Below, in pieces: positions 36,315 to 49,586 of a DNA stretch of 64,000 bases. The stretch spans positions 1 to 64,000 of the forward strand of contig NZ_QBJD02000006.1 in NCBI RefSeq assembly GCF_003057745.1, read 5' to 3'. Under the pieces are notes generated by a model that saw nothing but the letters and a program-made list of their open reading frames with translations, was not told where the DNA came from and did not search any database. The position numbers and the translations under genes are program-made. The DNA comes from Enterobacter sp. RIT418. Lineage in GTDB: Bacteria > Pseudomonadota > Gammaproteobacteria > Enterobacterales > Enterobacteriaceae. The first letter of the stretch is position 1. Every line of letters starts with the position of its first letter.

Positions 36315-36320
36315 AGTTCA

Positions 36321-37052
36321 TCAACCTACGCGCAGTTTAGACGCCGCGTGCACCGGCTTAACGGAGCTGGCGTTGAGGTCCAGATCGCGGCTTTGCAGCA
36401 GCAGAACCTGCGCCGCAACGTCGCCCAGCGTGGCTTTATAGCTGCCGATCATCCGCGCGAAGATGTTGTAGATAACCACGGCCGGAATAGCGGCCACCAG
36501 GCCAATTGCCGTTGCCAGCAGCGCTTCCGCGATGCCCGGCGCAACGACGGCCAGGTTAGTGGTTTGCGTTTGCGCAATACCGATAAAGCTGTTCATGATG
36601 CCCCAGACCGTACCAAACAGGCCGACAAACGGGGAGATGGCGCCGATGGTCGCCAGATAACCGTTGCCGCGGCCCATGTGACGGCCCACGGCGGCAACGC
36701 GGCGCTCCAGGCGGAAGCCGGTACGTTCCTTGATGCCTTCGTTATCTTCACTGCCTGCGGAGAGTTCCAGCTCGTTCTGCGCTTCGTTCACCAGAAGAGA
36801 GGTCAGGCTTTTCGCGTGGAAGGATGAGGTCATGTCCGATGCCTGATCCAGAGAGCGGGCTTCGGCCAGCTGCTGCTGTTCGCGCTTGAGGCGGCGCTTC
36901 TGCGAAATAATCTCAACGCTCTTGCTGAAGAAGATAGCCCAGGTGATCACGGACGCCAGAATCAGGCCGATCATCACAATCTTAACCACGATGTCAGCAT
37001 GCTGATACATGCCCCAAACGGAGAGGTCCGTCTGCATCAAATTATTACCCAC
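36321..37052 (-). CDS. exbB: ExbB, TonB-system proton-channel subunit
   Basis: 243 residues (E. coli 244). Three membrane helices: ADIVVKIVMIGLILASVITW, then ATIGAISPFVGLFGTVWGIM and the region ALLATAIGLVAAIPAVVIYN. First gene of exbBD. A Fur-like site lies upstream. Inner membrane. Confidence 0.96.
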   Translation of the reverse strand: MGNNLMQTDLSVWGMYQHADIVVKIVMIGLILASVITWAIFFSKSVEIISQKRRLKREQQQLAEARSLDQASDMTSSFHAKSLTSLLVNEAQNELELSAGSEDNEGIKERTGFRLERRVAAVGRHMGRGNGYLATIGAISPFVGLFGTVWGIMNSFIGIAQTQTTNLAVVAPGIAEALLATAIGLVAAIPAVVIYNIFARMIGSYKATLGDVAAQVLLLQSRDLDLNASSVKPVHAASKLRVG

Positions 37053-37114
37053 TCTGTATCTCCAGGACGCAAATCACAAATTCTGAGCTAATAATATCAA
37101 AACGTCGCCGAATT

Positions 37115-37133
37115 GATAGTAGTTCTCATTAGT
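37115..37133 (-). promoter_or_regulatory. Fur-box-like site upstream of exbB
   Basis: On the minus strand ACTAATGAGAACTACTATC matches 13 of 19 positions of GATAATGATAATCATTATC. It lies about 65 bases before exbB, whose E. coli orthologue is Fur-repressed. Confidence 0.65.
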
Positions 37134-37259
37134 ATTTGCATACTGCCGTAATTTTCGCTCACTTTCCTTGCGCTTACGCAGTAAAAATTTCTTATGCGGT
37201 TTTTTCATAACATTTTCTGCTTATTCGATAAGCATCCAGGTGCAGATTTTTTCAGTCGT

Positions 37260-37283
37260 GGTAGTCTGGACGTCCAGACGTAT
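37260..37283 (+). promoter_or_regulatory. Tandem MetJ boxes of metC
   Basis: Three adjacent 8-mers GGTAGTCT, GGACGTCC and AGACGTAT match AGACGTCT at 5, 6 and 7 of 8 positions. They end 18 bases before the metC start. MetJ with S-adenosylmethionine would repress metC here. Confidence 0.8.
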
Positions 37284-37301
37284 AAAAAAGGGTTGGCGAA
37301 C

Positions 37302-38489
37302 ATGACTAAGAAGCAGCTTGATACCACGCTGGTGCAGGCCGGACGCAGCAAAAAATACACTCAGGGATCGGTCAATAGCGTGATTCAGCGCGCCTCCTCG
37401 CTGGTGTTTGATACCGTTGAAGACAAAAAAATCGCCACGCGCAACCGTGCAAAAGGCGGGCTGTTTTACGGCCGTCGCGGTACGCTGACCCACTTTTCGC
37501 TGCAGGAAGCCATGTGCGAGCTGGAGGGCGGCGCGGGCTGCGCGCTGTTCCCCTGCGGCGCGGCGGCGGTCGCCAATACGATTCTGGCATTTGTCGAACA
37601 GGGCGACCATATCCTGATGACCAATACCGCCTACGAGCCAAGCCAGGACTTTTGCACCAAAATTCTCAGCAGGCTCGGCGTCACTACCGGCTGGTTTGAC
37701 CCGCTCATCGGTGAAGACATTGCCGAGCTGATTCAGCCGAACACGCGCATCGTGTTCCTGGAATCCCCCGGCTCCATCACCATGGAAGTGCACGACGTGC
37801 CCGCTATCGTGAAGGCCGTGCGCAGCAAAGCGCCTGAAGCCATCATCATGATCGACAACACCTGGGCGGCAGGCGTGCTGTTCAGGGCGCTGGAGTTCGA
37901 CATTGATATCTCAATTCAGGCCGCCACCAAATACCTGATTGGCCACTCTGACGGCATGATTGGTACTGCGGTTTCCAACGCGCGCTGCTGGGATCAGCTG
38001 CGTGAAAATGCCTACCTGATGGGGCAGATGGTCGACGCCGATACCGCCTACATGACCAGCCGCGGCATCCGCACGCTGGGCGTGCGCCTGCGTCAGCACC
38101 ATGAAAGCAGCCTGAAGGTGGCGCAATGGCTGTCGCAGCATCCGCAGGTTGAGCGCGTTAACCACCCGGCGCTCCCCGGCAGCAAAGGCCATGCGTTTTG
38201 GCAGCGCGACTTTACCGGCAGCAGCGGGCTGTTCTCCTTCGTGCTGAAAAAGCGGCTCAGTAACGACGAGCTGGCAAGCTATCTGGATAACTTTGCCCTT
38301 TTCAGCATGGCCTATTCCTGGGGCGGGTTTGAGTCGCTGATTTTACCTAACCAGCCGGAGCAGATCGCCGCCCTTCGTCCGGATGGCGAAGTGGACTTCG
38401 ACGGCACGCTGATTCGTTTACACATCGGTTTAGAAAATGTTGACGATCTTATTGCCGATTTAGCAGCAGGGTTTGAGCGTATCGTGTAG
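37302..38489 (+). CDS. metC: Cystathionine beta-lyase
   Basis: 395 residues from ATG 37302; the open frame upstream is only leader. Fold-type I PLP enzyme: [31 protein letters not shown], the DNTWAAG aspartate and the PLP lysine in [16 protein letters not shown]. It cleaves cystathionine to homocysteine, pyruvate and ammonia in methionine synthesis. Divergent from exbB as in E. coli. Confidence 0.96.
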   Translation: MTKKQLDTTLVQAGRSKKYTQGSVNSVIQRASSLVFDTVEDKKIATRNRAKGGLFYGRRGTLTHFSLQEAMCELEGGAGCALFPCGAAAVANTILAFVEQGDHILMTNTAYEPSQDFCTKILSRLGVTTGWFDPLIGEDIAELIQPNTRIVFLESPGSITMEVHDVPAIVKAVRSKAPEAIIMIDNTWAAGVLFRALEFDIDISIQAATKYLIGHSDGMIGTAVSNARCWDQLRENAYLMGQMVDADTAYMTSRGIRTLGVRLRQHHESSLKVAQWLSQHPQVERVNHPALPGSKGHAFWQRDFTGSSGLFSFVLKKRLSNDELASYLDNFALFSMAYSWGGFESLILPNQPEQIAALRPDGEVDFDGTLIRLHIGLENVDDLIADLAAGFERIV

Positions 38490-38631
38490 AGTGCAGCCTG
38501 AAATGTATTCTCTGGACGCTTTTGTGGACACTATTATCCAAATCCCCTGCGCGAGTTGCGCATGCGATCAATCCCAGAAGCGTCAACAGGGTGTACAATA
38601 GCGTCATATCCGCTGTTCCACAGGAAAGTCC

Positions 38632-39291
38632 ATGGCTGTTATTCAAGATATTATCGCTGCGCTTTGGCAACACGATTTTGCCGCGCTGGCGGACCCGCAC
38701 GTGGTGGGTATCGTCTACTTCGTGATGTTCGCGACCCTTTTTCTGGAAAATGGACTCCTGCCAGCCTCATTTCTGCCCGGCGACAGCCTGCTGCTGCTGG
38801 CGGGTGCGCTGATCGGTAAAGGCGTCATGGACTTTACGTCAACCATGGTGATCCTCACCTCCGCCGCCAGCCTGGGCTGCTGGCTGAGCTATTTGCAGGG
38901 CCGGTGGCTTGGCAACACGCGCGTGGTGAAGGGCTGGCTGGCGCAGCTGCCGCATAAATATCATCAGCGCGCGACCTGCATGTTTGACCAGCACGGCCTG
39001 CTGGCGCTGCTGGCCGGACGTTTCCTGGCGTTTGTTCGCACCCTGCTGCCAACCATGGCGGGCATTTCGGGCCTGTCTAACCGCCGCTTTCAGTTCTTCA
39101 ACTGGCTGAGCGCCCTGCTGTGGGTTGGCGTGGTCACCACGCTCGGCTACGCGCTGAACATGATCCCGTTCGTGAAGCGTCATGAAGACCAGGTGATGAC
39201 CTTCCTGATGGTGCTGCCGATTGTCCTGCTGGTGGCGGGCCTGGTGGGGACTATCGCGATGGTGATTAAGAAAAAGTACTGCAGCGCGTAA
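38632..39291 (+). CDS. yghB: YghB, DedA-family membrane protein
   Basis: 219 residues, same as E. coli. DedA/SNARE-associated domain with [20 protein letters not shown] (the E and D of the family), the [20 protein letters not shown] motif and several membrane helices. In E. coli YghB with YqjA is needed for normal cell division, envelope homeostasis and alkali or drug tolerance; DedA proteins act in lipid carrier recycling. AGGAAAGTCC precedes ATG. Confidence 0.95.
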   Translation: MAVIQDIIAALWQHDFAALADPHVVGIVYFVMFATLFLENGLLPASFLPGDSLLLLAGALIGKGVMDFTSTMVILTSAASLGCWLSYLQGRWLGNTRVVKGWLAQLPHKYHQRATCMFDQHGLLALLAGRFLAFVRTLLPTMAGISGLSNRRFQFFNWLSALLWVGVVTTLGYALNMIPFVKRHEDQVMTFLMVLPIVLLVAGLVGTIAMVIKKKYCSA

Positions 39292-39292
39292 T

Positions 39293-39330
39293 CCCCTCAC
39301 CCTGACCCTCTCCCCGCTGGGGAGAGGGGA
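39293..39330. repeat. CCCTCACC...CCCTCTCCCC repeat, copy 2
   Basis: CCCCTCACCCTGACCCTCTC and the hairpin CCCTCTCCCC-GCT-GGGGAGAGGG followed by an A-run, between convergent yghB and yqhC. Likely terminator. Confidence 0.8.
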
Positions 39331-39336
39331 AAAAAC

Positions 39337-40236
39337 CTACGCTCCCTGCATCGTTCTGATACGTGACGCATCTTCCCCCGGCGTCACGCCGAAGTAGCGC
39401 TTAAACTCCCGACTGAACTGCGACGCGCTTTCATAGCCGACGCGCATCGCCGCCGCGCTGGCCTTCATGCCGTCGTGGATCATCAGCATCCGCGCCTTGT
39501 GCAGGCGATAGGTTTTCAGGTATTGCAGCGGCGAGGTGCTGGTGACCGACTTGAAGTTATGGTGGAACGCCGAAACGCTCATGTTCGCTTCCGCGGCCAG
39601 CTGGTCAACGCTGAGGTTCTCCGTGTACTGGCTCTCGATACGCTTCAACACGCGGCTAATCAGGCTGAAGTGGGTCTGACGGCTCACCAGCGCCAGCAGC
39701 GCCCCGCCGCCCGGCCCCAGCAGCACGTGGTAGAGGATCTCGCGGATAATCTGCTTGCCCAGGATACGGGCGTCCAGCGGCCTTTCCATGACGTCCAGCA
39801 GGCGCTCGATGGCGCACAGGATCTCATCCGAAAGCGTCGCGGAGTTGATCCCGCTCGCCGCCATCGACGGCTGAAAAAGCTCGTCCTCGCCGATCTCCAT
39901 CAGCAGCTCCTGCAGCTGGAGAATATCGACGTTAACGCGAATGCCCGCCAGCGGCACCGCCTCTGTCGCAAACGTTTCACATTCAAAGGGTAAAGGGACC
40001 GTCAGCAGCAGGTATTCATTGGTGTCGTAGCGGAACACGCGCTCGTTGATATAGCCAATTTTATGGCCCGAGAAGAGAAAAACGATGCCCGGCTGGTACA
40101 TCACCGGCGTGCGCGTACCCGGCTGCGTGCCGTAAAGCAGACGAATATCCGGCAGCACGCCTTCAGCGCCATTTCCATTATCTATCAATCGCTTAATTTG
40201 AGAGGTGAGCTGTAAACAGATGTCATCGCGGTTCAT
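39337..40236 (-). CDS. yqhC: YqhC, AraC-type activator of yqhD-dkgA
   Basis: 299 residues. AraC_N cupin-like domain in the first 170 residues, then two HTH motifs at the C-terminus ([20 protein letters not shown] and [20 protein letters not shown]). In E. coli YqhC senses reactive aldehydes and activates the divergent yqhD-dkgA genes. The same divergent order is seen here. Confidence 0.93.
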   Translation of the reverse strand: MNRDDICLQLTSQIKRLIDNGNGAEGVLPDIRLLYGTQPGTRTPVMYQPGIVFLFSGHKIGYINERVFRYDTNEYLLLTVPLPFECETFATEAVPLAGIRVNVDILQLQELLMEIGEDELFQPSMAASGINSATLSDEILCAIERLLDVMERPLDARILGKQIIREILYHVLLGPGGGALLALVSRQTHFSLISRVLKRIESQYTENLSVDQLAAEANMSVSAFHHNFKSVTSTSPLQYLKTYRLHKARMLMIHDGMKASAAAMRVGYESASQFSREFKRYFGVTPGEDASRIRTMQGA

Positions 40237-40431
40237 TACGGGCTACTCCGGATACGGTTTTCGACCCATGCAGTGTGCGCAATTTACCGCACTTTCTCCA
40301 GCCCTCTGTAGAAATGGGCAAGACATCGGCAGGAATGTGCATTGAGGGGATAGCGCCCTGCGCCCACAATGTGCAGCATCAGGTTGCCCTCTGCGGCACC
40401 GCGGTTTTTCACCCACTAAAGGGAACGAGCA

Positions 40432-41595
40432 ATGAACAACTTCAATCTTCACACCCCCACCCGCATTCTGTTTGGTAAAGGCGCTATCGCCGATCTGCGT
40501 GACCAAATCCCGGCAGACGCCCGCGTGCTGATCACCTACGGCGGCGGCAGCGTGAAAAAGACCGGCGTGCTGGATCAGGTTTACAGCGCGCTGGACGGTC
40601 TGGACGTGCGCGAGTTCGGCGGCATCGAGCCTAACCCGTCTTATGAAACGCTGATGAACGCGGTCAAGATTGCCAAAGAAGAGAACATCACCTTCCTGCT
40701 GGCCGTTGGCGGCGGTTCCGTGCTGGACGGCACCAAGTTCATCGCCGCCGCGGCGCATTACGCGGACGGTATCGACCCGTGGCACATTCTGGAAACCCGC
40801 GGAAGCGACATTAACAGCGCGATCCCGATGGGCTCCGTGCTGACGCTGCCTGCGACCGGTTCCGAGTCCAACAAAGGCGCGGTGATCTCGCGTAAAACCA
40901 CCGGCGACAAGCAGGCGTTTATGAACGAGCACGTTCAGCCCGTTTTCGCGGTGCTTGACCCGGTTTACACCTACACCCTCCCCGCCCGCCAGGTCGCGAA
41001 CGGCGTGGTCGACGCGTTTGTTCACACCGTTGAGCAGTACGTGACGTATCCGGTGGACGCGAAAATTCAGGATCGCTTCGCGGAAGGTATTCTGCTGACG
41101 CTGGTCGAAGACGGTCCGAAAGCGCTGAAAGAGCCGGAAAACTACGACGTGCGCGCCAACGTGATGTGGGCGGCCACCCAGGCGCTGAACGGCCTGATCG
41201 GCGCAGGCGTGCCGCAGGACTGGGCAACGCACATGCTGGGCCACGAGCTGACGGCGATGCACGGCCTGGATCACGCTCAGACGCTGGCGGTCGTGCTGCC
41301 CGCGCTGTGGAATGAGAAACGTGACGCCAAGCGCGCCAAGCTGCTGCAGTACGCAGAGCGCGTGTGGAACATCACCGAAGGTTCTGACGATGCGCGTATC
41401 GACGCCGCGATCGAAGCGACCCGCAGCTTCTTCGAAAGCCTGGGCGTTCCCACTCGCCTCTCCGGCTACGGCCTGGACGGCAGCTCTATCCCTGCCCTGC
41501 TGGCAAAACTGGAAGAGCACGGCATGACCCAGCTCGGCGAGAATGGCGACATCACCCTGGACGTGAGCCGCCGCATTTACGAAGCGGCGCGCTAA
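40432..41595 (+). CDS. yqhD: NADPH-dependent aldehyde reductase YqhD
   Basis: 387 residues, same as E. coli. Iron-type alcohol dehydrogenase: GGGSVKKTG dinucleotide region, LAVGGGSVLDGTKF, and metal ligands in DAFVHTVEQY (Asp194/His198) and HELTAMHGLDHAQ (His267/His281). It reduces short-chain and lipid-peroxidation aldehydes with NADPH. dkgA follows after 106 bases. Confidence 0.96.
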   Translation: MNNFNLHTPTRILFGKGAIADLRDQIPADARVLITYGGGSVKKTGVLDQVYSALDGLDVREFGGIEPNPSYETLMNAVKIAKEENITFLLAVGGGSVLDGTKFIAAAAHYADGIDPWHILETRGSDINSAIPMGSVLTLPATGSESNKGAVISRKTTGDKQAFMNEHVQPVFAVLDPVYTYTLPARQVANGVVDAFVHTVEQYVTYPVDAKIQDRFAEGILLTLVEDGPKALKEPENYDVRANVMWAATQALNGLIGAGVPQDWATHMLGHELTAMHGLDHAQTLAVVLPALWNEKRDAKRAKLLQYAERVWNITEGSDDARIDAAIEATRSFFESLGVPTRLSGYGLDGSSIPALLAKLEEHGMTQLGENGDITLDVSRRIYEAAR

Positions 41596-41655
41596 GCGTT
41601 TTTAACCTCGCGCCTTTCGTTTTTTGACATTTCGTCCAGACTTAATGCAAACCAA

Positions 41656-41682
41656 CATCGTCGGAGGCCCCCTCCGACGATG
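41656..41682 (+). other. Perfect 12-bp hairpin between yqhD and dkgA
   Basis: CATCGTCGGAGG (41656-41667) and CCTCCGACGATG (41671-41682) with a CCC loop, 8 bases before the dkgA Shine-Dalgarno. It has no T-run, so it is probably an mRNA processing or stability element, not a terminator. Confidence 0.75.
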
Positions 41683-41701
41683 CGCACTTGAAGGAGGAAA
41701 A

Positions 41702-42529
41702 ATGGCAAACCAAACCGTAATCAAGCTTCAGGACGGCAACGTGATGCCCCAGCTGGGGCTGGGCGTATGGAAAGCCGGTAACGACGAGGTCGTCTCCGCC
41801 ATTCATAAAGCGCTGGAAGTCGGCTATCGGTCGATTGATACCGCCGCCGCGTACAAAAATGAGGACGGCGTAGGCAAGGCGCTCGCCAGCGCAGGCATGC
41901 CCCGCGACGATCTTTTCATCACCACCAAGCTGTGGAACGACGATCAGAAACGCCCCCGCGACGCCCTGCAGGAGAGCCTGGACAAGCTCCAGCTCGATTT
42001 TGTCGATCTGTATCTAATGCACTGGCCGGTTCCGGCCATCGATCATTACGTGGATGCCTGGAAGGGCATGATTGAGCTGCAAAAAGAGGGGCTGGTGAAG
42101 AGCATCGGGGTGTGTAACTTCCAGGTTCATCACCTGCAGCGCCTGATCGACGAAACCGGCGTCGCACCGGTGATTAACCAGATCGAGCTGCACCCGCTGA
42201 TGCAGCAGCGCCAGCTTCATGCCTGGAACGCCACGCACAAAATCCAGACCGAGTCCTGGAGCCCGCTGGCGCAGGGCGGCGAAGGCGTTTTCGATCGGAA
42301 AATTATCCGCGAGCTTGCGGATAAATACGGCAAGACCCCGGCGCAGGTGGTTATCCGCTGGCATCTCGACAGCGGCCTGGTGGTGATCCCGAAATCGGTC
42401 ACGCCGTCGCGCATCGCCGAGAACTTCGACGTCTGGGATTTCCGCCTGGACAAAGACGAGCTGGGTGAGATTGCGAAGCTGGATCAGGGCAAGCGCTTGG
42501 GGCCGGATCCGGATCAGTTCGGCGGTTAA
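41702..42529 (+). CDS. dkgA: 2,5-diketo-D-gluconate reductase A (methylglyoxal reductase)
   Basis: 275 residues from ATG 41702, with AAGGAGGAAAA immediately upstream. AKR5 barrel: SIDTAAAYKNEDGVGKAL (Asp, Tyr), ITTKLWND (Lys) and YLMHWPVP (His) form the tetrad. NADPH end: VVIPKSVTPSRIAENF. It reduces methylglyoxal, diketogluconate and beta-keto esters. Co-regulated with yqhD by YqhC in E. coli. Confidence 0.95.
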   Translation: MANQTVIKLQDGNVMPQLGLGVWKAGNDEVVSAIHKALEVGYRSIDTAAAYKNEDGVGKALASAGMPRDDLFITTKLWNDDQKRPRDALQESLDKLQLDFVDLYLMHWPVPAIDHYVDAWKGMIELQKEGLVKSIGVCNFQVHHLQRLIDETGVAPVINQIELHPLMQQRQLHAWNATHKIQTESWSPLAQGGEGVFDRKIIRELADKYGKTPAQVVIRWHLDSGLVVIPKSVTPSRIAENFDVWDFRLDKDELGEIAKLDQGKRLGPDPDQFGG

Positions 42530-42530
42530 T

Positions 42531-42580
42531 CCCCTCACCGGTATTCAAGTCCCTCTCCCCTTCGGGGAGAGGGGTGAGGG
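42531..42580. repeat. CCCTCACC...CCCTCTCCCC repeat, copy 3
   Basis: CCCCTCACC arm, then CCCTCTCCCC-TTC-GGGGAGAGGG hairpin and GGGTGAGGG-like arm, between convergent dkgA and ygiQ. Confidence 0.8.
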
Positions 42581-42588
42581 CATCATCG

Positions 42589-44766
<2,178 letters not shown>

Positions 44767-44854
44767 AATGCTTCCGAAGAAAAAATAGACAAAAGGGCGG
44801 GGATTATACGCTGGATCGCTGGGGGAATTGAAGGGGTATTGTGCGGGCCGTTGT

Positions 44855-44949
44855 CCCCTCACCTTAACCCTCTCCCCAAGGGGGAGTGGGGACTGCCAGG
44901 AGCGGTCTTTCACCCTCGCCCCTCTGGGGAGAGGGCCGGGGTGAGGGGT
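44855..44949. repeat. CCCTCACC...CCCTCTCCCC repeat, copy 4 (double)
   Basis: CCCCTCACCTTAACCCTCTC ... and an inverted partner CCCCTCTGGGGAGAGGGCCG GGGTGAGGGG enclosing about 45 bases, between ftsP and ygiQ, which are co-directional here. Confidence 0.8.
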
Positions 44950-44954
44950 GAAAT

Positions 44955-46367
44955 TTACGGTGCCGGATTCACCAGCATCTGCCCTACGGAACCCCGGTCC
45001 ATCATCTCCAGCGTCTGGCTGTGGAACAGGAACGGGAAGTGCGGCCACGAGGGCTGGCCGTAGTAGACCAGCAGCTCAACCTGCCCGTCCACCCAAACGG
45101 TATCTTTCCAGCCGCGATCTTCCGGGAACGGCATCGCGCCGTTCACGTTGCGGATCAGGAAGCTCACCCCTTCGATATGGAACGACTGAGGCATATCCGA
45201 ACGAACCGTCCAGCGCTCCCAGGTGCCCTGCTGCGCGGTAATATCAATGCGGTTGACGTCCCACAGCGTGCCGTTGATGCCGGGATCGTCTCCGAGGCTG
45301 ATATCGCGGCTGCGCACCGCCGGGCCGCTCAGGATCTCCTGCGGAAGCAGGCGCATCGGCAGGCTGTCGGTCACCAGCGGCAGCAGCCCGGTTGGGCGCA
45401 GCGTCAGGACCAGCGTCGACACCAGAATGCTCGACGGCTCGAAGAACCCGCGAATGCGGTCCACGATGCTCGCCGCTTCGCCGCAGGTGACGGACACTTC
45501 ATCGCCGTTGGTCATATCGACCAGAATTTCACGCCGCTCGCCCGGCGCCAGCGACAGCTGCTTAACGGAAACCGGTGCCGGTAAAAAGCCCTGATCGCCC
45601 GAAATGACGTGCAGCGCGCGGCCGTCGCTCATCTGCAGCTGGTAGCGGCGCGAGTTCGAGGCGTTGAGCAGGCGCAGGCGCACCCAGCCGCGCGACACTT
45701 CGACATACGGACTTTGCGCGCCGTTCACCAGCAGCGTATCGCCCACAAAGCCGCCGCTGCCCGGCTCGCTGTACTCCGGCGTGCCGAAGTTATCCAGGCG
45801 CTTGTCCTGGATAATGACCGGGAAATCATCCACGCCGTAGTGGTTTGGGATCGGCAGCGATTTACTCACCTCGTCCTCAATCAGCCACATGCCCGCCAGG
45901 CCGTTATAAACCTGCTGCGCGGTGCGGTTAGGCGTATTCGCGTGATACCACAGCGTGGCGGCACTTTGACGGATGGGCAGCACGGGCGCCCAGTCGGCGC
46001 TGGCCGACATCATGCGCGCCGGGCCGCCAATCAGCGGACCGGGCACCTGTAAGCCGCTAACGGTCATCGCCACGTTTTCAGGGGTGCGGTTACTGTAAAT
46101 CAGCTTAACGTCATCCCCGTTCCACACGCGGATCGTCGGCCCCAGATAGCGGCCGTTAATGCCCCACACCGGCGCGCGCGTGCCCTGGGTAAAGGACCAG
46201 TGGCTGCGCTGGAGGGTAAGGAAAAGCGGCTGACCGCGACGGGATTCAATCAACGGAGGAATGGGCAGCGGCGGCTGCTGCCCGGCGGCGCTGGCTGTCG
46301 AGGGTATCGCGCCCGCACAAAGGGCGATCCCCGAAGCCTGAATAAATTGACGCCGACTGAGTGACAT
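44955..46367 (-). CDS. ftsP: FtsP (SufI), septal-ring multicopper-oxidase-like protein
   Basis: 470 residues (same as E. coli). Tat signal peptide [20 protein letters not shown]. Three cupredoxin domains follow ([20 protein letters not shown], then [20 protein letters not shown]) but the copper ligands are incomplete, as in E. coli SufI. It protects the divisome under stress in the periplasm. plsC lies directly upstream. Confidence 0.94.
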   Translation of the reverse strand: MSLSRRQFIQASGIALCAGAIPSTASAAGQQPPLPIPPLIESRRGQPLFLTLQRSHWSFTQGTRAPVWGINGRYLGPTIRVWNGDDVKLIYSNRTPENVAMTVSGLQVPGPLIGGPARMMSASADWAPVLPIRQSAATLWYHANTPNRTAQQVYNGLAGMWLIEDEVSKSLPIPNHYGVDDFPVIIQDKRLDNFGTPEYSEPGSGGFVGDTLLVNGAQSPYVEVSRGWVRLRLLNASNSRRYQLQMSDGRALHVISGDQGFLPAPVSVKQLSLAPGERREILVDMTNGDEVSVTCGEAASIVDRIRGFFEPSSILVSTLVLTLRPTGLLPLVTDSLPMRLLPQEILSGPAVRSRDISLGDDPGINGTLWDVNRIDITAQQGTWERWTVRSDMPQSFHIEGVSFLIRNVNGAMPFPEDRGWKDTVWVDGQVELLVYYGQPSWPHFPFLFHSQTLEMMDRGSVGQMLVNPAP

Positions 46368-46428
46368 ATAAGCTCCATCTGAAACGATTAACAACGCGGG
46401 AATCGTTTTCCCTGATCTCATGGCCGGA

Positions 46429-47166
46429 TTAGATTTTACCGGCGGCTTCTCTCTCTGCGACTTCTTTGTCGAGGAGCGCAATGTGCTGAGCCATTATCTC
46501 GCGGCAGTGTGCTGCCAGCTCGCGCACCTGGTCTTTACCGTACTTGCTGGTATCCACCGGCGGCAGCATTTCAACGATCACCAGCCCGTTGTTCAGGCGG
46601 TTAAGATTAATCTTATTCGAAGTATTTGAAACGCACACGGGAATAATTGGAACGCCTGCCGCAATTGCGGCATGAAACGCGCCCGTTTTGAACGGCAGCA
46701 GGCCGCGACCGCGGCTGCGCGTCCCTTCCGGAAACATCCAGATAGAGATTTTGCGCTTCTTAAAGTGATTAACCACTTCCGCAATGGTGCCGTGCGCCTT
46801 TGCGCGGTTGTTGCGGTCAATCAGCAGGTTTCCGGTCAGCCAGTACAGCTGGCCGAAGAACGGGATCCACAGCAGGCTCTTTTTGCCCACGGTGACGGTC
46901 GGCGGCAGCACAATATTGGAAGCCGTGACCATATCGTAGTTATTCTGATGGTTGGCGATATAAATGGCGTTACCGAAGTTCTCTGCCCCTTCCGGCAGAC
47001 GCTTTTCAACCTTCAGGCCGAACAGCGGCGCAAGGCGGCCAAACATGTGGCCAAACGTCGCGACATGCTTCGGGTTACGCGGGCTGAACAGGCAGTAGAT
47101 GCAGCCGAAAACACAGACCAGAATGCAGTAGATGACGGTAAGAACGAGACGAACAATGTATAGCAT
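46429..47166 (-). CDS. plsC: 1-acylglycerol-3-phosphate O-acyltransferase
   Basis: 245 residues, same as E. coli, from ATG 47166. N-terminal membrane anchor, then the acyltransferase motifs NHQNNYD (HX4D catalytic pair) and FPEGTRSRGRGLLPFKTGAF. It makes phosphatidic acid from lysophosphatidic acid in phospholipid synthesis at the inner membrane. An essential gene in E. coli. Confidence 0.96.
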   Translation of the reverse strand: MLYIVRLVLTVIYCILVCVFGCIYCLFSPRNPKHVATFGHMFGRLAPLFGLKVEKRLPEGAENFGNAIYIANHQNNYDMVTASNIVLPPTVTVGKKSLLWIPFFGQLYWLTGNLLIDRNNRAKAHGTIAEVVNHFKKRKISIWMFPEGTRSRGRGLLPFKTGAFHAAIAAGVPIIPVCVSNTSNKINLNRLNNGLVIVEMLPPVDTSKYGKDQVRELAAHCREIMAQHIALLDKEVAEREAAGKI

Positions 47167-47327
47167 AGCGACCTCTGAAGCCCCAACAGCTGACAATTAT
47201 ACTTCACCTGTGGCCAGGTAAGGACTTTATTACGAGCGCGTATTGTTAATCGCAACGCACGAATTAACAATGATTTTACGGGAAATTTTAATGATATCCC
47301 CCTCCCGGGCGGAGGGGGACAAACCGC

Positions 47328-49586
47328 TTACTCTTCGCTGTCGCCCGCGCTGCTGCGCGCAGGGGAATCCACGTCGATGCGGTCAATACGCTGCAGCCCG
47401 CGCATCAGCGAGCCGCGGCGACCGCGCTCACCTACCACTTTCTGCAGCTCTTCCGGACGAAGCTTGATCTTACGCTTGCCGACGTGGATGGTCAGCGTGC
47501 TCTGCGGCGGCAGAATCAACAGGTGCGCAAGGCCATCCTCGCCTTTTGCCGCTTCCGCGGACGGAATGTTAATGATCTTGTTACCCTTGCCTTTAGACAG
47601 CTCCGGCAGATCGCTGACCGGGAACATCAGCATGCGTCCGGCCGCGCTGATCGCCAGCAGCATGTCGCTGTCGTTCTCGATCACCAGCGGCGTCATGACG
47701 CGGGCGTTGTCCGGCAGGCTGATCAGCGCTTTGCCCGCGCGGTTGCGCGACACGAGGTCGTTAAAGGTGCAGATAAAGCCGTAGCCCGCGTCGGAGGCCA
47801 TCAGCAGCTTCTGCTCATCGGCTTCCATCAGCATATGGTCAACCGTCGCGCCCGGCGGCAGCGTCAGCTTGCCGGTCAGCGGCTCGCCCTGGCCGCGTGC
47901 GGAAGGCAAGGTGATCGGATCGATGGCGTAGCTGCGGCCCGTGGAGTCGATAAACGCCACCGGCTGGTTGCTCTTGCCCTTCACCGCCGCCTTGAAGCTG
48001 TCGCCCGCCTTGTAGCTCAGCCCCGGCGCGTCGATGTCGTGGCCTTTGGCGCTGCGCACCCAGCCGCTCTGAGACAGCACGATCGTGACCGGCTCGGACG
48101 GCAGCATGTCGTGTTCGTTCATCGCCTTCGCTTCTTCACGCTCGTGCAGCGGAGAACGACGGTCGTCGCCAAACGCGTCGGCATCCGCCTGCAGCTCTTT
48201 CTTCAGCAGGGTATTCATCTTGCGCTCGGACGCCAGGATCGCCTGCAGCTGATCGCGCTCTTTTTCCAGCTCGCTCTGCTCGCCGCGGATCTTCATCTCT
48301 TCCAGTTTGGCGAGATGGCGCAGCTTCAGCTCGAGGATCGCCTCGGCCTGGGTTTCGCTGATGCCAAAGCGCGACATCAGCGCGGGCTTCGGTTCGTCCT
48401 CGGTGCGAATGATCTCGATCACGTCGTCGATGTTGAGGAACGCCACGAGCAGGCCTTCGAGGATGTGCAGGCGCTTAAGCACTTTTTCCAGGCGATGGTT
48501 CAGACGACGGCGCACCGTATCGCGGCGGAAGGCCAGCCATTCGGTGAGGATCTCCAGCAGGTTTTTCACCGCCGGGCGGCCGTCGAGGCCAATCATGTTC
48601 AGGTTGATGCGATAGCTTTTTTCCAGGTCGGTCGTTGCGAACAGGTGGTTCATTACCTGCTCCATGTCGACGCGGTTGGAGCGCGGCACGATGACCAGAC
48701 GGGTTGGGTTCTCGTGGTCAGACTCATCGCGCAGGTCGTCCACCATCGGCAGCTTTTTGTTGCGCATCTGGGCGGCGATCTGCTCCAGCACCTTCGCGCC
48801 GGAAACCTGGTGCGGCAGCGCGGTGATCACCACGGCGCCGTCCTCTTTATTCCAGACGGCGCGCATGCGCACGGAGCCGCGGCCGTTCTGGTAAATTTTG
48901 CGGATTTCCGCACGCGAGGTGATGATTTCGGCTTCGGTCGGGTAGTCCGGCCCCTGCACGATATCCAGCAGCTCGTCGAGCGAGGTTTTCGGCTGTTCAA
49001 TCAGGGTGATGGCGGCTTTTGCCACTTCACGCAGGTTGTGCGGCGGAATGTCCGTCGCCATGCCCACCGCAATACCGGTGGTGCCGTTCAGCAGGATGTT
49101 CGGCAGGCGCGCAGGCAGCATTTTCGGCTCCTGCATCGTGCCGTCGAAGTTTGGCACCCAGTCGACCGTTCCCTGGCCCAGCTCGCCGAGCAGCACTTCG
49201 GCGTATTTGGACAGGCGGGATTCGGTATAACGCATCGCCGCGAAGGATTTCGGATCGTCCGGCGCGCCCCAGTTTCCCTGCCCGTCTACCAGCGGGTAGC
49301 GGTAGGAGAACGGCTGCGCCATCAGCACCATTGCTTCATAGCAGGCGCTGTCGCCGTGCGGATGGTATTTACCCAGCACGTCCCCGACGGTACGGGCGGA
49401 CTTCTTAAACTTGGCGCTGGCGCTCAGCCCCAGCTCGGACATCGCATAGACGATGCGGCGCTGAACGGGCTTCAGGCCATCCCCGATGAACGGCAATGCC
49501 CTGTCCATGATGACGTACATGGAGTAGTTCAGGTAGGCATTTTCCGTGAATTCATGTAGCGCGAGGCGCTCTGCCATATCGCTCAT
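47328..49586 (-). CDS. parC: DNA topoisomerase IV subunit A
   Basis: 752 residues, same as E. coli. Active-site Tyr120 in [10 protein letters not shown]. The quinolone-resistance region reads [15 protein letters not shown] with Ser80 and Glu84, the susceptible residues. The C-terminal beta-pinwheel begins near 500. With ParE it decatenates daughter chromosomes. Confidence 0.97.
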   Translation of the reverse strand: MSDMAERLALHEFTENAYLNYSMYVIMDRALPFIGDGLKPVQRRIVYAMSELGLSASAKFKKSARTVGDVLGKYHPHGDSACYEAMVLMAQPFSYRYPLVDGQGNWGAPDDPKSFAAMRYTESRLSKYAEVLLGELGQGTVDWVPNFDGTMQEPKMLPARLPNILLNGTTGIAVGMATDIPPHNLREVAKAAITLIEQPKTSLDELLDIVQGPDYPTEAEIITSRAEIRKIYQNGRGSVRMRAVWNKEDGAVVITALPHQVSGAKVLEQIAAQMRNKKLPMVDDLRDESDHENPTRLVIVPRSNRVDMEQVMNHLFATTDLEKSYRINLNMIGLDGRPAVKNLLEILTEWLAFRRDTVRRRLNHRLEKVLKRLHILEGLLVAFLNIDDVIEIIRTEDEPKPALMSRFGISETQAEAILELKLRHLAKLEEMKIRGEQSELEKERDQLQAILASERKMNTLLKKELQADADAFGDDRRSPLHEREEAKAMNEHDMLPSEPVTIVLSQSGWVRSAKGHDIDAPGLSYKAGDSFKAAVKGKSNQPVAFIDSTGRSYAIDPITLPSARGQGEPLTGKLTLPPGATVDHMLMEADEQKLLMASDAGYGFICTFNDLVSRNRAGKALISLPDNARVMTPLVIENDSDMLLAISAAGRMLMFPVSDLPELSKGKGNKIINIPSAEAAKGEDGLAHLLILPPQSTLTIHVGKRKIKLRPEELQKVVGERGRRGSLMRGLQRIDRIDVDSPARSSAGDSEE

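Noticed and set aside
44767..45048. Upstream extension of ygiQ by 94 codons
   Set aside because: The extension translates the palindromic CCCTCACC repeat and part of ftsP; the ATG at 44766 has a ribosome site and matches the known N-terminus.
49304..49360. ParC quinolone-resistance mutation
   Set aside because: The QRDR reads Ser80 and Glu84, the susceptible residues.
47484..49559. 691-codon open frame on the plus strand opposite parC
   Set aside because: Antisense shadow of parC in high-GC sequence; composition dominated by His, Gln, Arg and Val as expected for a mirror frame.
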